This document shows, in pieces, positions 1-8,949 of a DNA stretch of 64,000 nucleotides. The DNA lies in assembly GCF_002871005.1 (NCBI RefSeq), contig NZ_PHSN01000016.1:124001-188000 (forward strand), read 5' to 3'. The translations under genes and the position numbers were made by a program. The notes under the pieces were generated by a model. The model was not told the origin of the DNA. It was given only the letters and a program-made list of their open reading frames with translations, and searched no databases. This stretch comes from Acidimangrovimonas sediminis (GTDB lineage Bacteria > Pseudomonadota > Alphaproteobacteria > Rhodobacterales > Rhodobacteraceae). Each line of letters starts with the position of its first letter. Positions within the stretch are counted from its first letter, which is position 1.

Positions 1-66
1 GACATCGCCTCGATCAAGCAGGCCGAGGTGGTGGTGCGTCAGGCCGAAATGATTGCAGCAAAATAA
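1..66 (+). CDS. C-terminal fragment of an unidentified protein
   Basis: The first 21 codons of the window form an open frame that closes at TAA (64-66). It is the tail of a gene that starts before the window. The visible residues are Val/Ala/Gln/Glu-rich and would form an amphipathic helix, with the ending MIAAK. That is too little to name a family. The case for a real coding end is the open frame from base 1 and the codon choice, which matches neighbouring genes; the following 530 bases lack any good frame. Confidence 0.5.
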   Translation, partial: DIASIKQAEVVVRQAEMIAAK

Positions 67-600
67 AGGGCATGGCGGGGTGCACGTGAAAATTGTGTTA
101 ACGTAGCGAAACCAGGTGTTGACGCACGGCATCAAAATTGTGCAAGTCTTGTGAATGCGCGCGCCAAATTGCCGCATCCATCGAATCCCGGTCCGAGGGA
201 GAGGAGGCCCGAGGACTCGTGGGAGGAGAGCACGCCCCGGGTAATTCCGGGGCGTCGCTCCTTTCCGGGGCCGGATCTGCGACGCGTAGCGCCGGTGCCC
301 CCTGATCGGGCAACGCTATCGTGATCGCCCCGGCCGCACCGGCGCTGACCTGCCCTCGCCCGGACCGACCCACAACCCACACGTGCAGACCAGTCCGCAT
401 CCCGCGCCGTGGGCGCGCGTGCGCCCCGTCCCGCCTGGCCCGGGCGGCGCCCGGTGGCCCTTCTGCATCGCACCTCACTTCCGTCACGATACCTGCGGGG
501 CGCGCCCCCGAAACGCCGCCGCAGCGTTCCCGGCGTTGCAAATGCTGGCCGCGGCGGTCATATAGCCCAGACGCCAAGGAAGCCGGGAGTGGAGCCGGGC
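67..600. other. Non-coding gap upstream of accA
   Basis: I see no convincing gene in these 534 bases. Open frames on both strands have arginine/proline-rich translations typical of antisense frames in GC-rich DNA. The left end (about 85-160) is relatively AT-rich and may hold promoter elements. A perfect 8-bp inverted repeat with a 6-base loop lies at 233-254 (CGCCCCGG ... CCGGGGCG). It has no T-run, so a terminator role for the upstream gene is only possible. The right part presumably carries the accA leader. Confidence 0.4.
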
Positions 601-1560
601 ATGAACTACCTCGAATTCGAGAAACCGCTTGCCGAGATCGAGGGCAAGGCAGAAGAACTGCGGGCGATGGCCCGCACCAACGACGGCATGGACGTCGAGA
701 AGGAAGCCGCCGCGCTGGACAAGAAGGCGGCGGCGCTGCTTTCCGAGATCTACAAGGGGCTGACACCATGGCAGAAATGCCAGGTCGCGCGGCACCCCGA
801 ACGGCCCCATTGCCGCGACTACATCGAGGCGCTGTTCACCGAATTCACACCGCTCGCCGGCGATCGGAACTTTGCCGACGATCACGCGGTGATGGGCGGG
901 CTCGCCCGATTCGACGACATGCCGGTGGTGGTGATCGGGCACGAGAAGGGCAACGACACCAAGAGCCGGATCGAACGGAATTTCGGCATGGCGCGGCCTG
1001 AAGGGTACCGCAAGGCGATCCGCCTGATGGACCTGGCGCACCGCTTCGGTCTGCCGGTGGTGACGCTGGTCGACACGCCCGGCGCCTACCCCGGCAAGGG
1101 CGCCGAGGAGCGCGGCCAGTCCGAGGCGATCGCGCGGTCGACCGCCAAGTGCCTCGAGATCGGCGTGCCGCTGGTGTCGGTCGTGATCGGCGAAGGCGGA
1201 TCGGGCGGCGCGGTTGCCTTCGCCACGGCGAACAAGGTGCTGATGCTGGAGCATTCGATCTATTCGGTGATCTCGCCCGAGGGCTGCGCCTCGATCCTGT
1301 GGAAGGACGCCGAGAAGATGCGCGAGGCTGCCGAAGCGCTGCGGCTGACGGCGCAGGACCTTCTGAAGCTGGGCGTCATCGACCAGGTGATCGCGGAACC
1401 CAAGGGCGGCGCACAGCGCGACCCGCAGGCGGCGATCGCGGCGGTGGGCAAGGCGATCGGCGGGGTTCTCAAGGACCTCAAGGGCAAGAAGCCCGAGAAG
1501 CTGGTCAAGGACCGCCGGCAGAAATATCTCGACATGGGATCCAAGGGGCTGGCGGCCTGA
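601..1560 (+). CDS. accA: Acetyl-CoA carboxylase carboxyltransferase subunit alpha
   Basis: The 319-residue product is a full-length AccA. With AccD it transfers the carboxyl group from carboxybiotin to acetyl-CoA, giving malonyl-CoA for fatty acid synthesis in the cytoplasm. The N-terminal helical region ([14 protein letters not shown]) is followed by the crotonase-like core with DTPGAYPG at about residues 158-165 and the glycine-rich GEGGSGGA near residues 197-204, which forms the oxyanion hole in this family. The frame is open further upstream, but ATG 601 has a GGAG about 6 bases before it and gives the usual family N-terminus. The gene stands alone, flanked by gaps of 534 and 355 bases. 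Confidence 0.97.
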   Translation: MNYLEFEKPLAEIEGKAEELRAMARTNDGMDVEKEAAALDKKAAALLSEIYKGLTPWQKCQVARHPERPHCRDYIEALFTEFTPLAGDRNFADDHAVMGGLARFDDMPVVVIGHEKGNDTKSRIERNFGMARPEGYRKAIRLMDLAHRFGLPVVTLVDTPGAYPGKGAEERGQSEAIARSTAKCLEIGVPLVSVVIGEGGSGGAVAFATANKVLMLEHSIYSVISPEGCASILWKDAEKMREAAEALRLTAQDLLKLGVIDQVIAEPKGGAQRDPQAAIAAVGKAIGGVLKDLKGKKPEKLVKDRRQKYLDMGSKGLAA

Positions 1561-1915
1561 CCGCCCGCTTCCCGGCCCGCGGCCCTTGTGACCGCGGGCA
1601 CATCCCCTGTGCAGCGCCGCCCGATGGGGCCGAGCGCGGCTTGGGGCGGGATCCCGTGCGACGGGCGGAGAACTCCCAACCCTTTAACTTATAGAGATTT
1701 TTCGCCGAAAAATCGTATCCGGCCTTGATCCGCCGGGTGTGGCTACCGCGTGCGGCGCAGGGGCCTCCTGTATCTCCGGCCCCTTTAAAACTAAACCGTT
1801 CAGTTCTATTTCCTCGTCACACGCCAAGCGAGGGTGCGGCAGGCTGCCGCATCCGATGGCGCCCCAGACAGGCGGCCGCACAGCGGTGCGGGCCGCGGAC
1901 CGCAGGAGACGAGAG
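1561..1915. other. Non-coding gap between accA and a small secreted protein gene
   Basis: No gene is supported in these 355 bases. A 7-bp stem (1576-1582 with 1592-1598, CCCGCGG/CCGCGGG, 9-base loop) follows the accA stop and may help termination, though it lacks a T-run. A second, AT-rich hairpin at 1696-1714 (GATTTTT, loop CGCCG, AAAAATC) stands out against the GC-rich background. A near-palindrome at 1789-1805 is listed separately as a possible operator. The right end is the leader of the gene at 1916. Confidence 0.45.
1789..1805. promoter_or_regulatory. Putative operator, near-perfect inverted repeat
   Basis: AACTAAAC-C-GTTCAGTT is an inverted repeat with 7 of 8 arm positions matching around a single central base. 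Its size and symmetry suit a dimeric helix-turn-helix repressor such as a TetR-family protein. It lies about 110 bases upstream of the small secreted protein gene. No regulator gene is adjacent, so binding by any particular protein is inference. Confidence 0.35.
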
Positions 1916-2182
1916 ATGTACATGAACAAACCCACGCTGCTTCTGGCCGTTGCGCTGGCCGTCGCGCCACTGGCCATCGCAGCCGAGGCGGCCGTGCTTT
2001 CGGGCGAACAGAAGGTGCTGGCCAGCGGGAGCTACCCCCTCACGCCGGCCGGCTGGTCGACGGTGCAGACCAACGACTTGTCGGGACACCGCACCGCGAT
2101 GACCGACTGGCAGGTCGGGGTGCAGATGGTCGCCCCGGCGCCGTCCGTCGGCACGGCGAATACTGGTCAGGCCAAGCACTGA
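1916..2182 (+). CDS. Small secreted protein of unknown function
   Basis: An 88-residue protein that I do not recognise. It starts with a clear Sec signal peptide: a short charged start (MYMNKP), a hydrophobic stretch of about 17 residues and an Ala-rich cleavage region (AAEAA) near residue 25. The mature part of about 60 residues is polar, contains no cysteine, and includes Thr/Ser/Trp-rich segments (PAGWSTVQTND). AGGAG at 1905-1909 region precedes the first of two in-frame ATGs and supports this start. The ATG two codons later is possible. The gene is monocistronic, ending just before a strong bidirectional terminator shared with ald. It probably acts in the periplasm or outside the cell. 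Confidence 0.7.
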   Translation: MYMNKPTLLLAVALAVAPLAIAAEAAVLSGEQKVLASGSYPLTPAGWSTVQTNDLSGHRTAMTDWQVGVQMVAPAPSVGTANTGQAKH

Positions 2183-2201
2183 CACGCGGCCACCGCGACA
2201 T

Positions 2202-2237
2202 GCGAAAGGGCCGGCGGAATGACCGCCGGCCCTTCGC
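2202..2237. terminator. Bidirectional hairpin terminator between the small secreted protein gene and ald
   Basis: A long GC-rich stem (GCGAAAGGGCCGGCGG paired with CCGCCGGCCCTTCGC, one bulged A, loop AATGA) lies between two convergent genes, 19 bases after one stop and 16 bases from the other. The T-runs are poor, but position and stability support shared termination. Confidence 0.75.
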
Positions 2238-2253
2238 TATTCCGGGGGACGGA

Positions 2254-3384
2254 TCAGGCTGCCCTGCGTTCCGCCACGATCTTGGCCGCGTCCGCCACCG
2301 GCAGGTTCAGCGCGGCGCCCACCGCAGCATAGGTCAGCTGACCGGCGTGGGTGTTGAGGCCCGCCAGCAGGTGCCGGTCGTCGGCGCAGGCCTGGCGCCA
2401 GCCCTTGTTCGCGAGCGCCATGAGGAACGGCATCGTGGCGTTGCCCAGAGCGATGGTCGAGGTACGCGCCACCGCGCCCGGCATGTTGGCGACGCAATAG
2501 TGCATCACGCCGTCGACTTCGTAGATCGGATCCTGGTGGGTCGTGGCGTGAGAGGTCTCGAAACAGCCGCCCTGGTCGATCGCCACGTCGACGATCGCCG
2601 CGCCCGGCTTCATCGTCGACAGCTGCGCCCGCGTCACCAGCTTCGGCGCCGCGGCGCCGGGGATCAGCACCGCGCCGATCACCAGATCCGCCTCGGCGAC
2701 CAGCTCGGCGGTGTCGCCGGCGCTGGCATAGCGGGTGCGGAACGCCCCGGCGAAGGTATCGTCGAGGTAGCGCAGCCGCGGCAGCGAGCGGTCGAGAACG
2801 GTCACCTCCGCCCCCATCCCCGCCGCGATCCGTGCGGCGTGGGTTCCGACGACGCCGCCGCCGATCACCACCACCCTGGCCGGGGCGACGCCGGGCACAC
2901 CGCCCAGCAGGACGCCGCGCCCGCCGTTGGCCTTCTGCAGCGTCCAGGCGCCGACCTGCGGCGCCAGCCGCCCCGCGACCTCGGACATCGGCGCGAGGAG
3001 GGGCAGCCCGCCGCGATCGTCGGTCACCGTCTCGTAGGCGATCGCGGTGACGCCAGAGGCGAGCAGGTCCCGGGTCTGCTCCGGGTCCGGCGCGAGGTGG
3101 AGATAGGTGAACAGAAGCTGGCCTTCGCGCAGCCGCTTGCGTTCCTCCGCCTGCGGCTCCTTCACCTTGACGATCATCTCGGAGGCCGCGAAGACCTCCT
3201 CGGCGGTGTCGGCGATCCGGGCGCCGACGGCCGCGTAATCGGCATCGGAAAAGCCCGCGCCGACGCCGGCCCCGGCCTCGACCAGCACCTCGTGGCCGGC
3301 CGCGACGGCCTCATGCGCGGCGTGGGGTGTCATGCCCACGCGGAATTCCTGCGGTTTGATCTCTTTCGGACAACCGATCTTCAT
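2254..3384 (-). CDS. ald: Alanine dehydrogenase
   Basis: The 376-residue protein catalyses NAD-dependent, reversible deamination of L-alanine to pyruvate and ammonia. The N-terminal catalytic half has the [10 protein letters not shown] opening, Lys75 in VKVKEP and His96 in YLHLAPD, which match the substrate-binding Lys and catalytic His of the family. The Rossmann motif IGGGVVG lies near residues 173-179. Length is normal. GAGGGAG lies about 7 bases before the ATG. The gene is divergent from an Lrp/AsnC-family regulator across 143 bases. Lrp-type proteins commonly control ald, so alanine-responsive induction is likely (inference). Confidence 0.96.
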   Translation of the reverse strand: MKIGCPKEIKPQEFRVGMTPHAAHEAVAAGHEVLVEAGAGVGAGFSDADYAAVGARIADTAEEVFAASEMIVKVKEPQAEERKRLREGQLLFTYLHLAPDPEQTRDLLASGVTAIAYETVTDDRGGLPLLAPMSEVAGRLAPQVGAWTLQKANGGRGVLLGGVPGVAPARVVVIGGGVVGTHAARIAAGMGAEVTVLDRSLPRLRYLDDTFAGAFRTRYASAGDTAELVAEADLVIGAVLIPGAAAPKLVTRAQLSTMKPGAAIVDVAIDQGGCFETSHATTHQDPIYEVDGVMHYCVANMPGAVARTSTIALGNATMPFLMALANKGWRQACADDRHLLAGLNTHAGQLTYAAVGAALNLPVADAAKIVAERRAA

Positions 3385-3527
3385 GTCGCAACTCCCTCAT
3401 GTGTCTCCCATGTCTCATGCTGCGCCCGAACGCGTGCCATTGCTTTGAAAAAAGCGGTGGCGAAGGCGGATGGATTACGTAGGATGTCGCGCCGAAATTG
3501 ACTTTCATCGAAGAAGATTGCGCCCAC

Positions 3528-3989
3528 ATGACGATCGACGCGACCGACCGCCGTATCCTGACAGCCCTGCAACGCGATGGCCGGATGACCAATGCCGAGC
3601 TCAGCGAACAGGTGAACCTGTCGCCTTCGGCCTGTCACCGGCGGGTGCAGCGGCTGGAAAGCGAGGGGCTGATCCGCGGCTATGTCGCGCTGCTGGACGA
3701 GCGGCGGATGGGCCGGCCAACCACCGTCTTCGTCGAGATCACGCTGTCGGGGCAGGCCGACGACGTGCTCGACGCGTTCGAACGGCAGGTGGCCCGGATC
3801 CCCGACCTGCTGGAATGCCACCTCATGGCGGGGACGGCGGATTACCTGCTGAAGATCCTGGCACAGGACACCGAGGATTTCGCCCGCATCCACCGGCAAT
3901 ACCTGTCGCGCCTGCCCGGGGTGTCGCAGATGCATTCGTCATTCGCCCTGCGCACCGTGTTCCGCACCACGGCTATCCCGGTGGACTGA
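3528..3989 (+). CDS. Lrp/AsnC family transcriptional regulator, probable ald regulator
   Basis: A 153-residue protein if translated from ATG 3528 (MTIDATDRRIL), the usual family start; an in-frame start at 3498 would add ten residues. The N-terminal winged helix-turn-helix (about residues 4-60, with NAELSEQVNLSPSACHRRV as recognition region) is followed by the RAM ligand-binding/oligomerisation domain (about residues 65-145). These proteins bind DNA as octamers or dimers and sense amino acids. Divergent placement beside ald suggests it activates alanine catabolism. I infer the regulatory target from context; no binding site could be defined by eye in the 143-base spacer. Confidence 0.9.
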   Translation: MTIDATDRRILTALQRDGRMTNAELSEQVNLSPSACHRRVQRLESEGLIRGYVALLDERRMGRPTTVFVEITLSGQADDVLDAFERQVARIPDLLECHLMAGTADYLLKILAQDTEDFARIHRQYLSRLPGVSQMHSSFALRTVFRTTAIPVD

Positions 3990-4005
3990 GGCGCGCGCCG
4001 GGCGG

Positions 4006-4392
4006 TCAGAGCACGCCGCGAAGGCCGCCCCAAAGTGCGGCCAGCGTGAGGAGCAGGGCCACGGCGACCGCGGTCCAGCGCCAGCCACCCGCCTGGGGGC
4101 TGCGCCACGCGGCCATCACGACCGCCCGCGTCACGGCGGCCCAGTAGAGGCCGACGACGACCAGAAGCGCCGAGAACACGGGCAGGCCCGCCGCGGGATC
4201 CACCCCTTTCGACAGCATCGCCAGAAGCACCATGGCCGGCACCACCACGAGGAGCGGGCCGAACATCCCGGTCCAGAAACTGTCGGCAAGGCTCAGCCTG
4301 CCCCGGAACAGCCGGGCGAACCATCGCGGGGTGAAGTAGCGGCCACGCTCGGCCAGGGTGCGGTCGATCTCCTGTGCAAGCCTCGGGTCCAT
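4006..4392 (-). CDS. Small membrane protein of unknown function
   Basis: A 128-residue protein starting at ATG 4392 with GGAGGG upstream; a GTG at 4419 would add nine residues. The N-terminus is charged and soluble (DPRLAQEIDRTLAERGRYFTPRWFARL). Three hydrophobic segments follow at about residues 38-60, 68-90 and 105-122. I do not recognise the family. It lies directly downstream of the ClC antiporter gene on the same strand, with its start 28 bases past that gene's stop codon, so the two are probably cotranscribed. It ends convergent with the Lrp gene. Confidence 0.65.
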   Translation of the reverse strand: MDPRLAQEIDRTLAERGRYFTPRWFARLFRGRLSLADSFWTGMFGPLLVVVPAMVLLAMLSKGVDPAAGLPVFSALLVVVGLYWAAVTRAVVMAAWRSPQAGGWRWTAVAVALLLTLAALWGGLRGVL

Positions 4393-4419
4393 CGCGTCGT
4401 TTTCCCTCCGGCCGGGCAC

Positions 4420-5769
4420 TCAGGCGGCGCGGGCGCCCTGCTCCTCGGCCCGGCGCTTGCGCAGGGCGTCGGCGATCCACAGCCGCGACAGCCCATGGTA
4501 GAGCGGCTGCGGTGACAGCATGCGCGACACGCCATAGCCGATCATCGCCGAGGCCATCACCGGCACCACGTTATCATGGTTTCCCGTCATCTCGACGATG
4601 ATGACGAAAGCCGTCATCGGTGCCTGCACCACCCCGGCAAAATACCCCGCCATGCCAAGGACGGCGGCAAGGCTGGCGCTTCCCCCCAGCAGATAGCCAA
4701 GCGTGGAACCCATCCCCGCCCCGACCGCCAGCGACGGCGCGAAGAGGCCGCCGGGAATGCCAGACACGGTCGAGGCGACGGTGGCGACGAACTTCGCAAG
4801 GAAGTAGGTCGGGTCGAGGACATGCCCCTCGATGGCGAAACGCGCCTGCTCGTATCCGGTGCCGAAGGTGTCGCCGTGGTAGGCGACGCCGGTCAGCGCC
4901 AGCACGAGCCCCGCGAGGAAGGCCACCACCAGCACCCGGCGCCGTGGGGTGATCGAGCGCCAGCGGCGGATCCGGTTGGTCAGCGACAGCACGAGCTTGG
5001 AGAACGCCCCGCCCAATACGCCGCCGACCACGCCGCAAGCGATCACCAGCGGCCAGTCTCCGGGGAATTGCGCCGTCGCGTTGGTGAAGCCGAAATAGGT
5101 GTAATTGCCGACGATGGCGAGCGAGGCGATACCGGCGATGATCACCGTCGACAGCACCACCCCGTTGGTCCGCGCCTGGTAGGAGCGGCTCATCTCCTCG
5201 ATGGCGAAGACGATACCGGCGAGTGGCGTGTTGAAGGCGGCCGCGATGCCCGCGGCGGATCCCGCAAGGATCAGGCCGCGCGCCTGTGCCATGCCGCCGA
5301 TCCGACCCGCCAGCAGCATCAGCGCGGCGCCCACCTGCACGGTCGGCCCTTCGCGCCCGATCGAGGCACCGGAAGCCAGCCCGGCAAGCGTCAGGGCGAT
5401 CTTGCCGAAGACGATACGCATCGTCAGGTAACGGGCCCGGTCGGTATCGTCGCGCATGTGACGGATGGCGATCGCCTGCGGGATGCCCGACCCCTGCGAG
5501 CCGGGAAAGAACCGATCCGCCAACCAGGCGCAGAGCACGAAGCCAAGCGGGGTGATGATCAGCGGAAGCCAGCCCCGCCCTCCGCCGCCGATGACCGCGT
5601 GAAACAGAATCTGCGCCTCGTCGGCCAGCCGGGCGAAGGCCGCGCTGACCGCGCCGATGGCAAGGGCGCCGATCCAGAAGACGAGGCGTGATTTCCACTG
5701 CCGCTTCGAAGTCACCATCGCCCGGGATCTGCGCACCCAGCCAATCCGTGACGCCCTCGGCGCTTTCAT
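4420..5769 (-). CDS. clcA: ClC-type chloride/proton antiporter
   Basis: A 449-residue integral membrane protein. ClC anion-binding motifs are present: GSGIP (about 93-97), GREGP (about 138-142) and GIPGGLFAP (about residue 330). The external gating Glu lies in GREGP, and the proton-pathway Glu lies in the IEEM motif at about 191-192. Both carboxylates mark an H+/Cl- exchanger rather than a channel. No C-terminal CBS domains are present, as in the E. coli type. The frame is open further upstream, but ATG 5769 follows GGGAGAAG and gives a normal length. It likely forms an operon with the small membrane protein downstream. Role: probably acid resistance or anion homeostasis. Confidence 0.93.
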   Translation of the reverse strand: MKAPRASRIGWVRRSRAMVTSKRQWKSRLVFWIGALAIGAVSAAFARLADEAQILFHAVIGGGGRGWLPLIITPLGFVLCAWLADRFFPGSQGSGIPQAIAIRHMRDDTDRARYLTMRIVFGKIALTLAGLASGASIGREGPTVQVGAALMLLAGRIGGMAQARGLILAGSAAGIAAAFNTPLAGIVFAIEEMSRSYQARTNGVVLSTVIIAGIASLAIVGNYTYFGFTNATAQFPGDWPLVIACGVVGGVLGGAFSKLVLSLTNRIRRWRSITPRRRVLVVAFLAGLVLALTGVAYHGDTFGTGYEQARFAIEGHVLDPTYFLAKFVATVASTVSGIPGGLFAPSLAVGAGMGSTLGYLLGGSASLAAVLGMAGYFAGVVQAPMTAFVIIVEMTGNHDNVVPVMASAMIGYGVSRMLSPQPLYHGLSRLWIADALRKRRAEEQGARAA

Positions 5770-6054
5770 CCCGCTTCTCCCGGCTTCGAGTAATCCGATA
5801 GCCGGCGAAATCAAGCCCGGCGCTGTCATGCGGATGAACCTTTGCCTCGCCCCGCGCAAGCCCTGCTCACGCGCCGGTGATGAATGCTGCACCGCGAATG
5901 CAGGAAAGCCCCGAAAGCGCGACAATCCGCCGCGGGCGGGGCCCGTCTCCGTGATCGGATGAAACATGGGGCGCGCGGGGCCCGGGCGAGGCTGGGGTGC
6001 GTTAAAACCCACCCTGCACGCAGCGCCTATTCCGACGTCATGCTGCGGCGCAAA

Positions 6055-6084
6055 GAAAAACCCCCGCGGCGGGCGCCCCGGGGG
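6055..6084 (-). terminator. Rho-independent terminator of rpsU
   Basis: Read on the minus strand, a stem of CCCCCG (6079-6084) and CGGGGG (6061-6066) with a GC-rich loop is followed at once by a T-run (6056-6060 as A on the plus strand). It lies about 30 bases after the rpsU stop. This is a textbook intrinsic terminator. Confidence 0.88.
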
Positions 6085-6114
6085 TCGTTCTTCACTGCGT
6101 CCAAGGCTCAGGCC

Positions 6115-6321
6115 TCAGAGCAGACCTTCACGCTGCGCCTTCTTGCGCGCGAGTTTACGCGCACGGCGGATCGCTTCGGCTTGCTCACGGGCACGCTTGA
6201 CCGACGGCTTCTCGAAATGCTGCTTGAGCTTCATTTCACGGAAGACGCCTTCACGCTGGAGCTTCTTCTTCAGGGCCCGAAGGGCCTGATCGACGTTGTT
6301 GTCGCGAACGCTAACCTGCAT
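6115..6321 (-). CDS. rpsU: 30S ribosomal protein S21
   Basis: A 68-residue, very basic protein with the bS21 opening [20 protein letters not shown] and a Lys/Arg-rich helical C-terminus ([15 protein letters not shown]). It binds the 30S platform near the anti-Shine-Dalgarno region and supports translation initiation. The ATG is preceded by an extended AAAGGTGGTG Shine-Dalgarno-like sequence. The gene is monocistronic, with its own promoter and terminator. Confidence 0.97.
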   Translation of the reverse strand: MQVSVRDNNVDQALRALKKKLQREGVFREMKLKQHFEKPSVKRAREQAEAIRRARKLARKKAQREGLL

Positions 6322-6375
6322 GTGGTTTTCACCACCTTTCTAAGTTTGAGTTGCATGGAAAATGCAGGAGGTGGC

Positions 6376-6404
6376 CGTATAGCAAAGCCACCCTAGTTTG
6401 TCTA
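6376..6404 (-). promoter_or_regulatory. Sigma-70-type promoter of rpsU
   Basis: On the minus strand, TAGACA (6399-6404) and TATACG (6376-6381) are separated by exactly 17 bases and lie 55-83 bases upstream of the rpsU ATG. Both hexamers are close to consensus, and the region is less GC-rich than its surroundings. Confidence 0.6.
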
Positions 6405-6436
6405 CTGTCCGAACGAGAGAGCCAAGGGAGGGCAAG

Positions 6437-7153
6437 ATGGACGAGAGCGAGACCGATACCGCCGGCACCACGCGCGAGGATCCCGCCGAGGCGATCCTTG
6501 ACGCGGCCTTGATCAACGTGCCCTTCGACGGCTGGTCCGAGACCACGCTGCGCAACGCCGCGCGCGATGCCGGGTACGATCTGGCCACCGCCCGCGCCCT
6601 TTATCCGCGCGGGGCTGTGGACCTTGCACTTGCCTTCCACCGTCGCGGCGATGCCGAGATGGTGCGGCGCCTGAACGAGGCCGATCTCGGCGCGCTGAGG
6701 TTCCGCGACCGGATCGCCGCCGCCGTGCGCTTTCGCCTCGAGGCGGTCGAGGACCGCGAGCTGGTACAGCGCGGCTCCACCCTCTTCGCGCTGCCGCAAC
6801 ACGCGGCGGACGGGGCCAAGGCGATCTGGGGCACCGCCGACCTGATCTGGCGCACGCTGGGCGACAGTTCGGACGATTTCAACTGGTACACCAAGCGCGC
6901 CACCCTCTCCGGCGTCTACGGCTCGACCGTGCTCTACTGGCTGGGCGACACGTCCGAGGGGCACGCGGCCACCTGGGAATTCCTCGACCGGCGGATCGAC
7001 GACGTGATGCGGGTCGAGAAGGTCAAGGCCCAGGTCCGCGACAACCCGGTTCTGGGCCGCGCCTTCGCCCTGCCGATGCGGATGCTGGGCCGGATCCGGC
7101 CGCCGCGCGGCGTGCCCGCCGACCTGCCCGGACAGATCACCCCCCGCGGCTGA
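6437..7153 (+). CDS. COQ9 family ubiquinone biosynthesis protein
   Basis: A 238-residue protein of the COQ9/TetR-fold lipid-binding family. Family features seen are the N-terminal helical TetR-like half (ILDAALINVPFDGWSETTLRNAARDAG), the WYTKRA motif (about residue 155) and the C-terminal amphipathic helix region. In eukaryotes COQ9 delivers lipid intermediates to the COQ7 hydroxylase; bacterial homologues are thought to support ubiquinone synthesis. ATG 6437 has GGGAGG about 5 bases upstream, which is better than the upstream in-frame ATG 6398. It is divergent from rpsU and followed 55 bases later by a quinone-oxidoreductase-like MDR enzyme. Confidence 0.88.
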   Translation: MDESETDTAGTTREDPAEAILDAALINVPFDGWSETTLRNAARDAGYDLATARALYPRGAVDLALAFHRRGDAEMVRRLNEADLGALRFRDRIAAAVRFRLEAVEDRELVQRGSTLFALPQHAADGAKAIWGTADLIWRTLGDSSDDFNWYTKRATLSGVYGSTVLYWLGDTSEGHAATWEFLDRRIDDVMRVEKVKAQVRDNPVLGRAFALPMRMLGRIRPPRGVPADLPGQITPRG

Positions 7154-7208
7154 CCGCCTTCCCCATCACACCGCAGACATTCCACCATTCCGACCGAGGA
7201 CGAGTCCC

Positions 7209-8198
7209 ATGACCCTGCCCGCGACCATGCGCGCGATCGAGATCGCACAACCCGGCGGCCCCGAAGTGCTGACCCCCACCGAGGTTCCGGTGCCCCAACC
7301 CGGCCCGGGCCAGATCGTGATCGCCCTGGATTATGCCGGGGTGAACCGGCCCGACGCCCTGCAGCGCGCCGGCAACTACGCCCCGCCACCCACCGCCTCG
7401 CCGCTGCCCGGGCTCGAGGGCGCGGGCCGCGTCGCCGCGGTCGGCGAAGGCGTCAGCCGCTGGTCCGTTGGCGACCAGGTCTGCGCGCTGCTGCCCGGGG
7501 GCGGCTATGCCGAATACGTCGTCACCCCGGCCGCGCACGCGCTGCCCATCCCCGCCGGCATGGGCATGCGCGAGGCCGCCTGCCTGCCCGAAACCTTCTT
7601 CACCGTGTTTTCCAACGTGTTCCAGCGCGGCGCCCTGAAGGCAGGAGAACGGTTTCTCGTCCACGGCGGTTCGTCGGGGATCGGGACCACCGCGATCCAG
7701 CTGGCCAGGGCCTTCGGCGCCCGGGTCTTCGCGACCGCCGGGTCCGAGGACAAATGCGCCGCCTGCCTGCGGCTGGGCGCCGAGCGTGCGATCAACTACC
7801 GCGAGGAGGATTTCGTCGAGGTGCTGAAAGCCGAAGGCGGCGCCGACCTGATCCTCGACATGGTCGGCGGCGACTACATTCCGCGCAACGTGCGGGCCCT
7901 GGCCGATGACGGGCGCCTGGTGCAGATCGCCTTCCTGTCGGGCCCGAAGGCGGAGCTGAACTTTTCCGCCGTGATGCGGCGGCGGCTGACGATCACCGGC
8001 TCGACGCTGCGCCCGCAATCCGACCTTGCCAAGGCACGGATCGCCGAGGGCCTCGAGGCACAGGTCTGGCCGCTTCTGGCCTCGGGCGCGGTGGCGCCGG
8101 TGATGGACAGCGAATACCCGATGGACAAAGCCAGCGAGGCCCATGCCCGCATGGAAAGCTCGGGCCATATCGGGAAGATCGTGCTGAAGATTCGCTGA
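7209..8198 (+). CDS. NAD(P)H quinone oxidoreductase-like MDR enzyme (zinc-independent)
   Basis: A 329-residue medium-chain dehydrogenase/reductase of the QOR/PIG3 subgroup. The N-terminal GroES-like domain (MRAIEIAQPGGPEVL, GVNRPDALQRAGNY) lacks zinc-ligand cysteines. The C-terminal Rossmann domain has GGSSGIGTTAIQLA near residues 155-168. Enzymes of this type use NADPH to reduce quinones or enoyl-type carbonyl compounds, so the substrate cannot be fixed from sequence. A purine-rich GAGGACGAG precedes the ATG. It may be cotranscribed with the COQ9-family gene 55 bases upstream, which fits quinone metabolism, but that link is inference. Confidence 0.88.
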   Translation: MTLPATMRAIEIAQPGGPEVLTPTEVPVPQPGPGQIVIALDYAGVNRPDALQRAGNYAPPPTASPLPGLEGAGRVAAVGEGVSRWSVGDQVCALLPGGGYAEYVVTPAAHALPIPAGMGMREAACLPETFFTVFSNVFQRGALKAGERFLVHGGSSGIGTTAIQLARAFGARVFATAGSEDKCAACLRLGAERAINYREEDFVEVLKAEGGADLILDMVGGDYIPRNVRALADDGRLVQIAFLSGPKAELNFSAVMRRRLTITGSTLRPQSDLAKARIAEGLEAQVWPLLASGAVAPVMDSEYPMDKASEAHARMESSGHIGKIVLKIR

Positions 8199-8289
8199 CA
8201 ACATCGCAAAATCGGCTGCCTCGGGGTGTATCGGCCCGCGCTTGTTGCCATATGTTTGGGCAGGACGCGCACCGATCAGGAGGCAGCCG

Positions 8290-8739
8290 ATGAACGTATC
8301 CGGCAATTTCGAGATCCTCGCGGGGTTTCCCGCGGACGTCGTGGCGATCGAGGCTCGGGGAAAGATCACCCGGGCCGATTACGAGGAGGTGCTGATCCCG
8401 GCGATCGCCCGGGTGGTGGCGGCCGAGGGCCGCGCCAAGCTCCTTTATGTCCTGGGCGAGGGCTTCGAGGGCCTTACCGCGGGCGCGGCCTGGGACGATG
8501 CCAAGCTGGGCATCCTGCACATGGGCGAGTTCGCGAAGGTGGCGGTGGTCACCGATGTCGAATGGATCCGGTTGGGCGTGAAGATGTTCGCGCCGATGCT
8601 GCGCCCGCCCGTGCACCTGTTCCACCTGTCCGAGATGGAGGCCGCGCGGAGCTGGATCCGGAACGACCACCCCGAACCGCCCCACGTGGCCGAAGTGGCC
8701 GCGGACCACAAGCTGCCGACCCTCGAAGACAAGATGTAG
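8290..8739 (+). CDS. SpoIIAA-like (STAS-fold) family protein
   Basis: A 149-residue cytoplasmic protein resembling the SpoIIAA-like/DUF3478 family. Pattern: MNVSGNFEIL start, a conserved IEARGKITRADYEEVLIPAI segment at about residues 20-40, and a central K-x-x-x-x-V-T-D-x-E-W segment near residue 93. Function is unknown; some members bind lipid-like ligands. Start choice is firm: AGGAGG at 8279-8284 lies 6 bases before ATG 8290. It follows the MDR gene by 91 bases. The downstream 210 bases up to the RNase T2 gene carry no convincing gene. Confidence 0.8.
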   Translation: MNVSGNFEILAGFPADVVAIEARGKITRADYEEVLIPAIARVVAAEGRAKLLYVLGEGFEGLTAGAAWDDAKLGILHMGEFAKVAVVTDVEWIRLGVKMFAPMLRPPVHLFHLSEMEAARSWIRNDHPEPPHVAEVAADHKLPTLEDKM

Positions 8740-8949
8740 GCCACGCGCCGCAATCGCGACACTGCCGCCGCCAAGAAGTTCAGATCCCGCGCCCTGATCC
8801 CCAAGGCGCTGCCATTGAGCGCGACTGCCACCAGAAGAGCCACCAGCCCGGCGACTCATGGCGCGGCGGAACGCTCAAGGCTGGGGACCGCGCCAGCGGG
8901 GCCTCGTTCAGGGCATCGGGCTCAGGGCGCGGCGCTCAGCCTGCAGATC

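Noticed and set aside
98-600. Possible genes in the gap upstream of accA
   Set aside because: All frames give Arg/Pro-rich translations, start codons lack Shine-Dalgarno sequences, and frames on both strands run into accA antisense or out of frame.
8445-8843. Possible small hydrophobic protein on the minus strand (MALLVAVALNGSALGIRA start)
   Set aside because: It overlaps the SpoIIAA-like gene antisense, has no Shine-Dalgarno sequence, and the hydrophobic start is short and not followed by family-like sequence.
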